Positions 26,101-37,000 of a stretch of 64,000 nt of DNA are shown one piece after another. The stretch is from Chlorella sorokiniana (lineage: Eukaryota; Chlorophyta; Trebouxiophyceae; Chlorellales; Chlorellaceae). The DNA lies in the NCBI GenBank assembly GCA_025917655.1, contig CP084613.1, forward strand, positions 3,598,001 through 3,662,000, read 5' to 3'. How positions within the stretch are numbered: position 1 is the first letter of the stretch; each line of letters opens with the position of its first letter. A program made the translations under genes and the position numbers. The notes beneath the pieces are model-generated. The model made no database searches, had not been told where the DNA came from, and saw only the letters and a program-made list of their open reading frames with translations.

Positions 26101-29100
26101 GCCATTGCGCGCACCTCGGCTGCCGCGTTCACGGCAGCCCGCGCGCCGGCTGCCGCCGCCGCCGCCTCCTGGACCTCCTGCTGCCGCTGCTGCACGAGGC
26201 GCTGCTGGGCACCGCAGGCAGCCGCAGCATCAGCATGGTGCTGCGCCGCCGCGTGCATGGCGGCCGCCGCCGCCTCCTGGGCAGCAGCGGCAGCCGCGCA
26301 CGCCTCGCGCTTGCTGGCCGCTGCCTGCTGCGCAGCCTCGCACGCCCCCTCCAGGACAGCCAGCTCTCGCTGCAGCTGCTCAGATTCCTGCAGCAATCAA
26401 GTGGTTTGGCAACAACCGCTGAAGAGGCGGACATCAAAAGCAGTAAGTAGGCGGGCATCTGGCACGATCGAGCGACCTCTGCTCAGGCAGGCCAGCCATG
26501 TGCGGCAGCTTGCCTGCTCCAGGTCAGCAAGCTGCAGCCAAAGGCGCTCCACCTCCGACTGGCACTCCAGCAACTCTGCCACTGCCGCCGTCGCCGAGGC
26601 AGATGAGGCCGCAGGCTGGCCCCTGCCGCGGTGGCTGGGTGGCCGCGCGGGCTGCTGCTGAGCGTCAGCTGCGCGAGCGGGAGAGGCGTAGCTGGCAGGG
26701 TTGTATGCGGGGCTGCCCGGGTCTGGCGCAGGGTCGGCTGGGCAGCTGGCGCCGTCGGGGCGGGGGCTCTCGCAGGCGCTGCGGGGCTGGCTGCGGCCGC
26801 CAGCCCAGGCGACGCTGCCGGCTCGCCTCCCTGCTGCAGCCCTCCCAGCAGCTGCAGGTGCAGTGCATTGCTGAACCGCTGGTGCTGGTGCGGCTGCTGC
26901 TCAGCTGGCGGCCGAGGCGGAGGCACCAGCTCCAGAAGCGCCTCCACCGAGCCCAGCGGCAGCGGGGGCCTGGCTGCCGCTCTGCCAGCTCCCCGCCGGC
27001 AGCAGGCGCCGCTATGAAGACGCGCAGGCCCTTGCGCAGCCGCCGCAGCTCCCGCGTCGCATCCGCCACGAACACCCTCACCGGCACAAAGGCAGCGGCC
27101 GTTGCGGCGAGCGCCTCCAGCTGGGATGGCAGCGGCGAGCGCGGTGCTGCTGCCTCGCTGCCGCCGCTCAGCAGCGCGGCCTTGAGCTGCGCAGAGCGGC
27201 GGGCCGTCTGCCGCCATGCCAGCCAGCAACGCCGCCTGCCCCACGCCGCCAGCCAGCGGGCCGCGAGGGCCACCTGCAGGCGGCAGACGAGCTCCAGCTG
27301 GCAGTAGCAGCGCCAGTGCTGCACGCCGGCAGCCAGCAGCCGCTGTCGCAGCGCCGCCGTGCCGCGAGCGAGCTGGCGCGACCTCCAGGCCCTGCGTGCA
27401 GCCCAGCCGCGCCACGCAGCCACATGCTCGTGCAGGTGCCGCCCAGCAAGCTGCTTTGCCAGCTGGGCGGCGGCAGCGTGCTGCCCTGGCGAGGGCACAG
27501 CGGCCGCGTGCCACCCCCGCAGCACACGGCGGCACAGATCCCCAGCGCCAAGCACGGACACCTGCTGGAGCAGGCGGGCACGCAGCCGCGAGGCAGCTGC
27601 TGCTTGGCGCAGCAGACACAGCCCCGCCTTGAGCAGCAGCTTGCGCTGCAGGCTGGTCAGCAGCTGGGCCTGCAGCTCCGAAGTCTCTCGGCTGGGGCGC
27701 GCCACCCTCGGCCGCGGCGGCATCCCCGGGCTGCCGCTCCTGCTGCGGCGGTGCTTGCTGTCTGAGGCGCTCGATCTACCAGACAGCCAGGGACCCGAGG
27801 GCGGCGACACGCCCGCTGGGCTTCCGTCGCGCCCGGGGCTGCGGCTGCGGCCGAGGCGCAGGTTGGCCTGCAAGCAAGTGTGCGCTGCTGCGTCACCAGG
27901 CCAGCCCAAGCCGCAGCGCATCCAAAGCCTCAATGTCTTGCAGCACGGAGCGTGGCGCAAATCACTGTTTGCGGCGGTCAAACCCCGGCTTGTGGCCAGC
28001 TCACCTGGTGATAGGCCAGGTGCATACGCACGTGCCGTAAGCGGTGCAGCATCGCCAACACATCAGCGGCTGCCTCCGCCGCCTGCTTGGCACTAAGCAC
28101 CACCTTCACCGCCCTCAGCCGCATCCACAGGCAGCGGCACGCCGCTCTGCTTCACCCTCGCCGGCCTCCGACGACCCGCCCAGCAAGCGCAGGCAGCACA
28201 GAGCCGACTGCACGTCGACGGGCGGCTCTGGCTGGCGCTCGCTGGCGTCCATGCCACGCTCCGGCGAGGGAACTGCTGCGCGCATGCCCTCAACGTCGCC
28301 GCTGGTTGAGACTGCTGCTGCTGCTGCGCTGCCGCGGAAAGGGCAGCCTCCAGGAGCCGCCGTTGCCGTGACGACGGGTTCTGGATGGTACGCCCGAATC
28401 TGGAACGCCTGCTCTTCCACCTCGTGCTCTCTAAGATCGAGAGGCGTGGCCAGCACTGGCTGCCCTGCCAGCACATGGGGCGGCAGAAGGACGCTGTGCG
28501 GCGGCTGCTCCAGCACTTGTGAGCTGCAGCCAGCCAGCAGGGTCTCCACGCCGGGGTGGAGGGCCACATCCCGCTGTGCTCCGCCAGCCCCTGGCTCAGC
28601 TGCTGTGCCCAGCTCGCGGTGAGCCGAGGCCTCGCCTGCAGCAGCTGAAGTGGCTGTCCCAGTCTGTACTGAGGACGCTGCACCTGCGGGTAGGGCAGAC
28701 CTGCGCTGCAGGCTGGCGAGCTTCAAGCGGTGGAGGCCGCTGGGCGCGGTGGCAGGGGCAGCGGCTGAGCTTGTCACATCGCCGTCCAGGGCTGCATCTG
28801 ATGTGGCTTGGGCCCTTGCAACCACTTGCTGCCTCTGATCCGTCAATGCGCCAATGGGTGAGCTGTAACCCGGACCTCGACAACGCGGCGCCAAGTTGAA
28901 CGACACGCTGCGGTGCTGGGCCGACCGGCGGACACCACTGTCGCCTGCAGGCCGAGACGGCCGGACACCCTGATCTGCCCTGTCATGCCTCTCCCGAGCG
29001 CCTGGGTCCGGCAACTGCAAGCTGACGGGCGCAAACTCAAAGCCAAGGCCCGCCAGCGACTCGGTTCTCATGCCTACTGCACGGCGGTGGTTCTTGGATA

Positions 29101-29359
29101 TCTCTGAGCTATGAGCATTACCACTGGAAATCAACGCCCGAAGGGCCAGGTAGAGGCCCCTGAAAGACAGCTGCTCACAGGTGGGGCCGTTATGACTTTT
29201 GCAGCTATAAGCTAAAACTTTGCTTCCAACCTGAAAGGGGATGCCCGTTCCGCTGCTTGCTGCCAGCCAGGCACGCCAGGCAAGCGCCAGCAGGGCAAGT
29301 TCCGCGCGCCGGATCCCACGCGCTGGCCTGGACTGAGTGCTCGAGTCAGTGCCCCGCAT
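23165..29359 (-). CDS. Sfi1-like centrin-binding repeat protein
   Basis: Large cytoskeletal protein, predicted above 1,200 residues. It begins MRGTDSSTQSRPARGIRR and a first W repeat (LALAWRAWLAAS) at 29359. A low-complexity stretch follows (28115-28900). Two blocks of Sfi1-type repeats follow, each unit a helix with a hydrophobic run, a Trp and basic residues: RRVLRGWHAAAVP, VAAWRGWAARRAWRS, WLAAWGRRRCWLAWR (26900-27600), and then AFRAWRSHAIP, LGVAAWRQHV, FWRAWTRQRRQ, AFRQWRRVQRGK, LARFWLRWQV (23500-25225). Between them (25500-26400) is an Ala/Gln/Glu-rich coiled coil such as LEQHQLEAAAAEQQLPGL. The protein ends ATLAELQQRA at 23165. In yeast and Chlamydomonas-type flagellates Sfi1 fibres bind centrin at basal or spindle poles. 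Here the coiled coil between two repeat blocks is the unusual trait. The repeat assignment rests on the Trp spacing seen by eye. Confidence 0.75.
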
Positions 29360-30119
29360 CTTAACCCACCAATTACACCGTACGATGCATTTCTAAGTTC
29401 GACAAACATACGGCAAGGTCCTGAGTAGCGTCACAGGGTTACCTGCTCATCGGCGCCTCCACATTCGATTATTTTTGCCTTCGAAATCATAAGGATTGGA
29501 CAGAACATGCCCTGCAGGGAGCCAGGCAGCGCAGGCACAACAATCCTGGAGGTTGCCATCAACCCCGCCGGCGGCACTGGCCGCGCCGTCAGGGTCGTCG
29601 CATAGCACCCGCACTACAGCTTGGGGCTTTAAGTCCGGGTGTATCCATACAAAGCATATGGGAGATGGAGATGGGTAACACTCGCCTCTTGTTCAGCTCT
29701 GCAAACACCCAGGGCTGCCAGGGCGGCAGCGGCAGGCGGCTGATTTGGTGGAGGCTCATAACCCACCAGGGCAGGCGCTGTCGGCTGCCTTCAACCTTTG
29801 AGGAACATAGCGACGCATGCGGTGTGATTACAGTTGCAACGGCTGCAAGCAAGCATCCAGCGCCCAGGCCAGCCTGGACCTGCTCACGCTGAGCCCTCGT
29901 AGGATGAACATCCGCGCCCCAAGGCCTTGCCCCAGGCTGGGATCACTTCGTAAAAGGCATGCACGGTTTCAACGCCGCTGCAAGCCTGCTTTCAGAGTCA
30001 CTAGCACGCCCCAACCAAACCCTCCGACTCCGACTCAACTCTCCTTGTACATGTGCGGAAGAGCGTGAATTCGTGTGACAGTGCGGACGCCATGCCGAAT
30101 CGCTTGGAAATATTCACAG
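29360..30119. other. Spacer, possibly holding 5' exons of the membrane protein
   Basis: The stretch follows the divergent start of the Sfi1-like gene. An ATG at 29508 opens a short frame with INPAGGTGRAVRVV; this recalls the NPxGGxGxA loop of lipid kinases but stands alone. No complete gene is supported. Confidence 0.35.
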
Positions 30120-30788
30120 GGACGGCGGGCAGAAGCAGCGGTGGGGCACCCGCCCGCAAGCGGAAGCCGCCCCTCTTGCTGCTCCTGCTCTGGCGCCAAG
30201 CTTAAGCATCTCCCAGGGCAGTGGCAACACCTCCAACTTGACGGTCGTAGGTAAGCGTGTCTAGGAAATGCCTGTCGTCTGGGAGTTCTGTTGCTGAGGC
30301 ATCTCGATGCCTTGAGGCCAACCAGGCGGCAACAAGCGCATGCTTGTTCGCCGCTGGCAAGCACGTCACCATTGCTTCTGATATGTGTTTGCGCGTCCCT
30401 ATCGCAAACAGGCATTGTCTTCATCTGTATTGGCATAGCAGGCCTGATGGCCAGCTTGGTGATGGGCATTGTCTTTGTGCGCAAGGCGAGCAGAACGTCT
30501 CGGCGCGAGGGCCGCCAGAGCCGTGGCGTTGCTGTGCAGCAGCAGAAGCCTGAAGGCCAGGACGAGGCAGCAGAGATCCCCGTCATCATACTGGGGCCAG
30601 ATAGGTCGGTCGCCCTAGCAGTCAGGGACTGCAACGTTCCTGTTCAGTCGGCGACAGCTGGCGGAAGTGCGCACGCTTCTGATGCCGTCAGACCCATGGG
30701 AACCGTACACAGCGGGCATTCTGGGTTCGGCATGGATCAAAGTGCGAGCAGCGGCAACCGCAGAGGCGTTCTTTTCGTGGTCACTTGA
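30120..30788 (+). CDS. Single-pass membrane protein of unknown function (5' end unresolved)
   Basis: Two exons are clear: one ending 30250 with APSLSISQGSGNTSNLTVV at a GTAAGC donor, and one from 30412 joining in phase to give VVGIVFICIGIAGLMASLVM, a strong single membrane helix, followed by the basic stop-transfer VRKASRTSRREGRQSR. The remaining 100 or so residues are soluble, with AAEIPVIILGPDRS, and end SSGNRRGVLFVVT before the stop at 30786-30788. The topology suggests an extracellular N-terminal part encoded further upstream and a cytosolic tail. No ATG lies in frame in the first exon, so one or more 5' exons are missing from this call. No family recognised. Confidence 0.55.
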
Positions 30789-31012
30789 CGAGTCGCGATT
30801 TCATGTGACCCTCCCTTGCACAAGTCACTCCTGCAATTCCTCCATTGAAACTGAAATTACTCTCTGTATTAAACATGAGAATGTTGTATTATTTACTGTA
30901 ATGCATGCTGTTGTTCTGATATGCAGTGAAGGCGGACGGCAACCACCTGCTGCAGTACACCTGCTGCAGTAGACCAGGCCGGTGCAGCACCATATAAACA
31001 TTGTACACAACG

Positions 31013-33644
31013 ATGCTAGTGTCACGCCTTGCATCGCTGAAATCACGGATATCAAATCAGGACGCCGGGCTGATCGATACCGGCTCTCCCACCACCGCCG
31101 ACAGTTTGGTCCAGGCTTGGTCTCGCAGCTTGCGCTTCTTAAGCCTTAAAACCATGCAGCATGACGATCTATTACTAGGATTCAAAAACTGACTTGGCAG
31201 GCAGCGACGGCCGGCGGCAGGTGGGCGGTGCTGCTGCGCACGGCAGTTTTCTCCTGCACGGTGTTTTGGGTCGCCTGGGGTGTAGGAGCTCTCACATCTG
31301 TGTGTATTGGTCTGTTCAATTGGATGTCATCTGCAGTGTGACAACAGGCGTTATGGCGCAGCTGAAGGGCCATTTCGACGCGGGCAGCCCACCCCCACCC
31401 TGCGCGGTGGTGCCAATAGTGGATGAAGGCCCATCGCCGCTTGCTGCCCGCAGTTTTCCGCGGCATGCAGGCGATGATGCAGCCCACCTGATTGCTCCCA
31501 GCCGATCGACAGCACCATCGTACCATAGCGGCAAGCAGCTCCGTACCAAGCAGGTGACTGCCACATATCGCTGCGCCGCCACTGCCTTTGGGCTTTCCGA
31601 CATGCAGACGGGCAGTCAAGCCGCGCCTTCCCTAATGTTGGCCCAAACCTGCCTTGCAGGCTGCCAATGGGGAGTTTGACAGCAAGTCCAGCCCGCGCAT
31701 TGCTGCCGTGCATGTCAGCAGCCACCCCGGTGAAGCACATCTGCTTGTCTCTGAGCTGGGCACTCTGCTCAGCCGCCTGCTGCCAGTTGCCACAGGAGCT
31801 GTGGACAATCTGTCCGCAGATGCAGCTGGCATCGAACCCCGCCCTGCTGGTGGAGTGCTAGCAGCAAGCATGCCGCCAGCGATACAAGGCGCGGTCGCCA
31901 GCTCAGCTGCCATGGAGCATGTGGCCATCCGCAGCTACCGGACGCTGCATGACGGGGAGCAGGATCGCAGGAGCCCGGGGCACCTTGTCGCCCCTGCAGT
32001 GACCCTTGGACGGCAGGCAAGCCCGCTCAGCGCTTCCGCTGTGCAGCCGGCGCCCAGCTGCCCTGCGGCCTCCTGCCCCAGCCCCAGCTCCAGCTCCAGC
32101 CGTCACCAGTCGGGCGGGGAGCGGCTGTGGAGCGATGATGAGGAGCGCACAGCGGCGCTGCCCTGCCAGGCCACACAGCAGAGGCAGCACGAGATCTCGC
32201 GTTTGAGCGTTGAGAGCCCCACCTTGCCGGTGGTGCTGGAGCTGCCTGACCGGCAGCAGCTTGCGAGGAGCCATGGCGGGCAGTCTAGCCACAGCCTTGG
32301 CTCACCAGCGACGCTGTCTGGCGCGCTCGAGTCGCCCGCCTGCTCGCACATCGAGCTTGTGTTTGACGGCGATGCAGCCAGCCCTGGGTATGGGTGGTCC
32401 AGGAGCAGCCGCTTCATCGAGCCTGCTGAAGCCCCTGCGGCTCCTCCGTGCCAGCCAGCCCTTTTGCCTTCCGCACTCGTGGCGGCGGCTCAGGAGCCCC
32501 GTGTAGCACAGCAACAGGCTGAGGGCATTCTTGAGCTGGAGCTGCACGGACAGTATGCCGACTTCCTGCACCAGCTGCTGGAGCTGGACATGAGCAAGCC
32601 CAAGTGAGCCATCCTGCAGCAAAATAAGCTGATGCCTGGGGCCCGGCCCAAAGCTGCTGCCAAACAACCGCCTCGCTGTGTGCAGGCGGGCAGTGAAGGC
32701 GAGCCTTCAGCAACACGGCGGGAATGGGACGTCCACACCGCTGCGCCGCCTGCTCACAGGCTGCCTCTGTGGGGCAGGGCAGCCCAGGTGACTGTTGCCC
32801 AGCCGGCCTTGGAAGCTGCACGCACGCGTGCCGCTGGGCCCTCACCTTGCGGCCCTTGGCTCCACCCTCCTTCACCCAAACTGTGTTCAGGCGGAGGCTG
32901 GAGCAGGAGCGCATGCGCCTGCTATGCCTGGCGCGGCTGCCCTACTGCCCCGATGAGCAGCTGCACTTCCGCCTCTGGCAGGCCGTCTGCTGCGGCTTCA
33001 CCGGTGCAGCAGGTGGCGCCTCCCTCCCTGGCAGCTCCTGGGCTGCAGCGCTGCAAACCCGGCGGCAGACTTCGGCAGCACAGGCCTGCTGTGCCCGCTG
33101 CTGCTGCTGCTGCTGCTGGAGCAGGCCCCCACAGCTGCCCGGCAGCTGTTAACAGCCGCCCAGGGCAGCCCCGCGCAGGGCGTGCCTGCCTTCCGTCTGA
33201 CAGAGGCGGCGGTGCTTGCCACGCAACGGCTGCAGCTGCACCTAGTCAGGGGCAGCCTGCAAGCAGAGGCGCAGCAGCAGGGCTCCTACATCAGAGCCGC
33301 AGGTGAATGGGGTGATGCTGCTGTCTCGTTTGAACCTCCCAGCTCCCACCGCCAGGTGGCGCTGAACCCTCACGCACCCGCTGCCTGATGCAGAGGCATT
33401 CTGGCTGGCAGCCATGCGCGGCTTTGTGCGGTGCTGGGAGGAGGCGGCGGCGGCCATGGCCGACCCCGCAAACTGTGGCATTGGACACCGGCTGCGGCAG
33501 GATAGCAGCCTGCTGCTGCTGTCGGTGCTTCACCGTGCCGAGGAGGTGGCTGGCAGCAAGATGCTGCTGGTTGAGGGACCATCAAGGCGCGGGCAGCGCA
33601 TTGCCAGCATCAGCAGCTGGGAAGATGAGCGCTGCCTCGAGTGA
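31013..33644 (+). CDS. ELMO-domain protein with long disordered N-terminal region
   Basis: ELMO domains regulate small GTPases (ARF/RAC families). The C-terminal exons carry RRLEQERMRLLCLARLPYC then DEQLHFRLWQAVC, WQLLGCSAANPAADFGSTGL (the WxxLGFQxxxPxxDFRxxGLL core of the domain), followed by LLLLLLLEQAP and, from about 33378, EAFWLAAMRGFVRCWEEAA. The stop is 33642-33644. Exon 31660-32605 encodes a Ser/Pro-rich region ending QYADFLHQLLELDMSKP and joins the domain in phase at 32605/32891. Upstream, 31200-31330 contains a hydrophobic stretch, RWAVLLRTAVFSCTVFWVAW, in a neighbouring frame, which may be an N-terminal membrane anchor. The first ATG considered is 31013 (MLVSRLASLKSR). The domain frame slips near 33020. 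N-terminal structure is uncertain; the ELMO call is fairly firm. Confidence 0.68.
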
Positions 33645-34041
33645 TGCACGGCCTAAAGCATCCTGGCGGCGCCGCCACCTGGCGGCGAGAAGGTGTACCG
33701 AACGGAGCCACCCCGATGTTCTCACTGCAAGTCATATGCGTTATAGAAACGCTTCAACAACTTTCGATGTGAGCCATGCCTGTAAGCTGAGCTATTACTC
33801 CGGCTCACGGGGACTTTGCATAAACATATCGGTGTCTTGGATATCAACCGACCGTTGCCTACCATTTTGATCTTCCAATTTGCGGAAGATAAACAGAACG
33901 CCATGCATCTTCAGTCCCGTGAAGCCGCTTTCTGAAGTCCAGCCGATTTTGCTGCCCCACGGGTGCGAACGGCATTCAGTTTTTCTTGATACGTAGAAAG
34001 CTGCGGCGGAGCCGCCGCCAGTAGCCCTTGAACCGCCTGGG
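33645..34041. other. Intergenic region, no gene seen
   Basis: Short spacer between two plus-strand genes, lower in GC than its surroundings. It should hold the ELMO gene 3' UTR and the FUSC promoter. Confidence 0.45.
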
Positions 34042-37000
34042 ATGGCAGCAGCCCTGGCGGCGCCTTCAGCATCTGTCACTGCCGCTGGCACGGAGCGGCC
34101 TGGTGGCCTGCGCGACCGCTTTTGGCGCTGGTGGCCGGCCTCTGTGTTCCAGCAAACATGGATGCGCCTGGCAGTGCAGACGGGGGTGTGCACGCTCCTC
34201 ATCATGGTCATTTTCAGCCCGCCCCCGTGTGGGAGCTGCACACGTTTGACCCCATCCTGGCCAACCCTGTGCTTGTGCTGGTGCTGGCCAACCTGCAGCT
34301 GCTGTTCACGGTGAGGCGCACTCCTGCACATTAATCCATTGAACCTGCGGGCACTTGCTCCATCCTAGGGGGCCGGAGCAGCACCTTGGCACCGCTGCCG
34401 CGAGGGCCCCTCTTGACGCTCGCCACTGCTGGCTTGACTTCGCAGGCCAACACTGGCCTCCCAGTCTTTAAAATCGGCCTGGAAAGCGTCGTGGGGTCTC
34501 TGGCGGGCGGGGGTGCCACCATTGGGGTGCTGTACGCAGCGTACGGCATCAATGGCGGAACCAACGAGCCCAGCGTGCGCAAGGTGGGGCCACCCCGCCG
34601 CCCCCCAGCCCTCTGCACAGCTGGCTCATCAAGCAGTGCATCGCGCTGACAGACAGCTGTCGCCTGCCGGCCTGCTGCAGGCGGCTGTGCTGATGGTTTT
34701 TGGTGGCGCTCTGATGCTGGTGGCCACTGCTAGCCGCTTTCGCTGGCCCCAGCACATTGCGCTGGCTGGGCTGGTGTTCAATCTCACCGTGGCTGTTGGG
34801 CTAGCGGCGACCTACTATGTCCAGGACAGGTGTTGGAAAAACCCTTGACAGGCAGCAAGCTTGAGCGCGGCTACTTGATACTGGCGTGTGATGCATGCTA
34901 CAACGGCTGCCTGCTCTGCCTCCCCGCAGGCTTTGGCGGTTTGTCCTGTACTGGTGGTGGTTTGTGGGGCTGAGCTTCCTGTTTGGTGTGGGCGTGGGAA
35001 CCACCGTGCTGCCGCTCCCCGCTGGCTGGGTTGTGCGCAAGCAGCTAGCGCGTGCCCTGCGCCAGGAGGGTGCTGTGCTGGCGGCCACTGTGCGGCTGCT
35101 CACCGAAGGCGGACAGGCTGTCCAGGGCAGCCGGGCAGAAGCAGAACTGACCGCAGCTGAAGCCCAGGGGGCACAGCAGCAGCGGGAGTGGCAAACGAGG
35201 GTGAACAGCGGAGGGGATCCGACGTCGAGGGCTGCCCTCCCGAGGCGCTGCACGACGGCGCCTCTGCCGCCTGTCAGGGGGCCTTGCGGGCGCCCTGCGC
35301 AGGCTGTGGTGCCGCAGCCGCAGGACGAGGCTGCGCCACATTTCCAGCCTGGGCGCCGGCCTCAGCCGCATCCCGCTAGCAGTCCGTCGGGGCAGCCGCA
35401 GCGACCTTGCGGCGACAGCAGCTGCGCTGGGAGTCCAACCCGAACTGTATCCGGCAGTGGAGCCCATCTACGCCCTCAGCGGCCCCGCCTCTGCCAGCCT
35501 GCAGGCAAGCGGAGGGTGGGACGCCGCCTGTGGTGGGCGCAGGGCGCCTCTTTGGCTGCCCCTGCATGCCGTGGCACTGCTCTTTCAAGGGGCAACCAAG
35601 CGCCAAACCAGGGGCCCAGGCGTGTGGCTGGCCTAACGGGTGGTGCCCTCCCATGCGCAGGCAGCGTGGACCCACCTGCGGTACGTGGGCTGGGAGGTGG
35701 ACTTGTACCGCCCCACCCTCGTCTTCCCCTCCCTCCCCTTCCACCGCCTGCTCCTGCTGGCCCGCACCCTGCTGTCCTCCGCCATGGTCATCCTCTTCCC
35801 CCTGCAGACCGGCGCCGCCCAGCTCGGGCCTTCAAGGCAAGAGCATGGCCCAAGCATCTGTCGCAGGCAGCTGTGCCCCCAGGCCTGGAGCCGGCTCTCC
35901 CTGGGCTGGACGCGCTGCTGAAGCGCCCTCACCCCATTTGTGCATGCCCGTCTTGCAGGCAGCATGCCGCCCACCTGCAGCAGGTGGCTTTCCACATCCA
36001 GGCCTGCTGCGAGAGCCTGGCGGCAGTCATCCGCTACAACGCGCCCGTGCAGCCCGCCCTGAAAGCGCTTGAAGGCCTGGAGAAGGCGTTCCTGGAGCTG
36101 CAGCGGGCAGTCGGAGACGTTGCCTCTGCAAGCCCCGCTGCAAGCGGCCCACCTGAGCGTGACGGCAGCGGAGGCCCCTGGCCAACAGTGCACCAGTCCC
36201 TGGCCAGCAGCGGCGGCGGCGCTAGCCCCAGCCATGAGTGCGCACAGGGCGCCGAGCTGCAGGCAGTGGAAACCAAGGCCTCATCAGTAGCGGATTCTGC
36301 CATGGCAACACCCAGCGCAGCCCAGGACAGCCTGGCGCTGCACCTTGCCCTCTCCACGCTGTTCACGTGCTGCTCCCAGGTGCGAGCTGGAGTGACTCGA
36401 GGGTGCACGGGAACCTTGCAGAGTTGAATATGTGGGCTGTGTGTTGGGACTCCGTACCTTGCACAAGCTTGCAACAGGCTGGGCTGACAGTACCCTTGAT
36501 ACTACCCTCAGGTGCGTGCGATGTACCAGCTGCTTCCGCAAGCTATGGCACTTGACCAGGACAACGTGGGCGACGCCGTGGCGGCGCATTTTGCGACGGC
36601 CACGGCGTGGGATGACGTGATGCGGGCTCGGGTGCGGAGCAGCCCAGCATGCAGCCAGTGCGGTCGGACCACTTCTGCACCTCGCCGCTAAGTGATAAAC
36701 AAATGAGAGATGACGGCTTTGCCGTGGCATCAAGCCTGCATCGTGCGTCCCACTGTGCTTGCAGAGCCGCAACGAGTGGGCCAGCCCCAGAAAGGGCGAC
36801 CTGTACCGCCGCTCCCAGCTGCTGTTGGGCGGCAGTGCCCCCGCCAGCCTGCGCGGCAGTCGCAGCCAGGCAGCCCTAGATAAGCTGGCCCCACCCCGGG
36901 TGCAAGTGGCTGAGGCACCAGCGCAGCAGGATCCGACCCGGCAACGGCTGCTGGCTCGCTGCGGAGGGCTGGTGCGTCGAGGCTTTGCCGCCGCGGAGCG

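Noticed and set aside
29508-29606. INPAGGTGRAVRVV resembling the lipid-kinase NPxGGxG loop
   Set aside because: It stands alone in a short frame that stops at once; no other kinase motif lies nearby.
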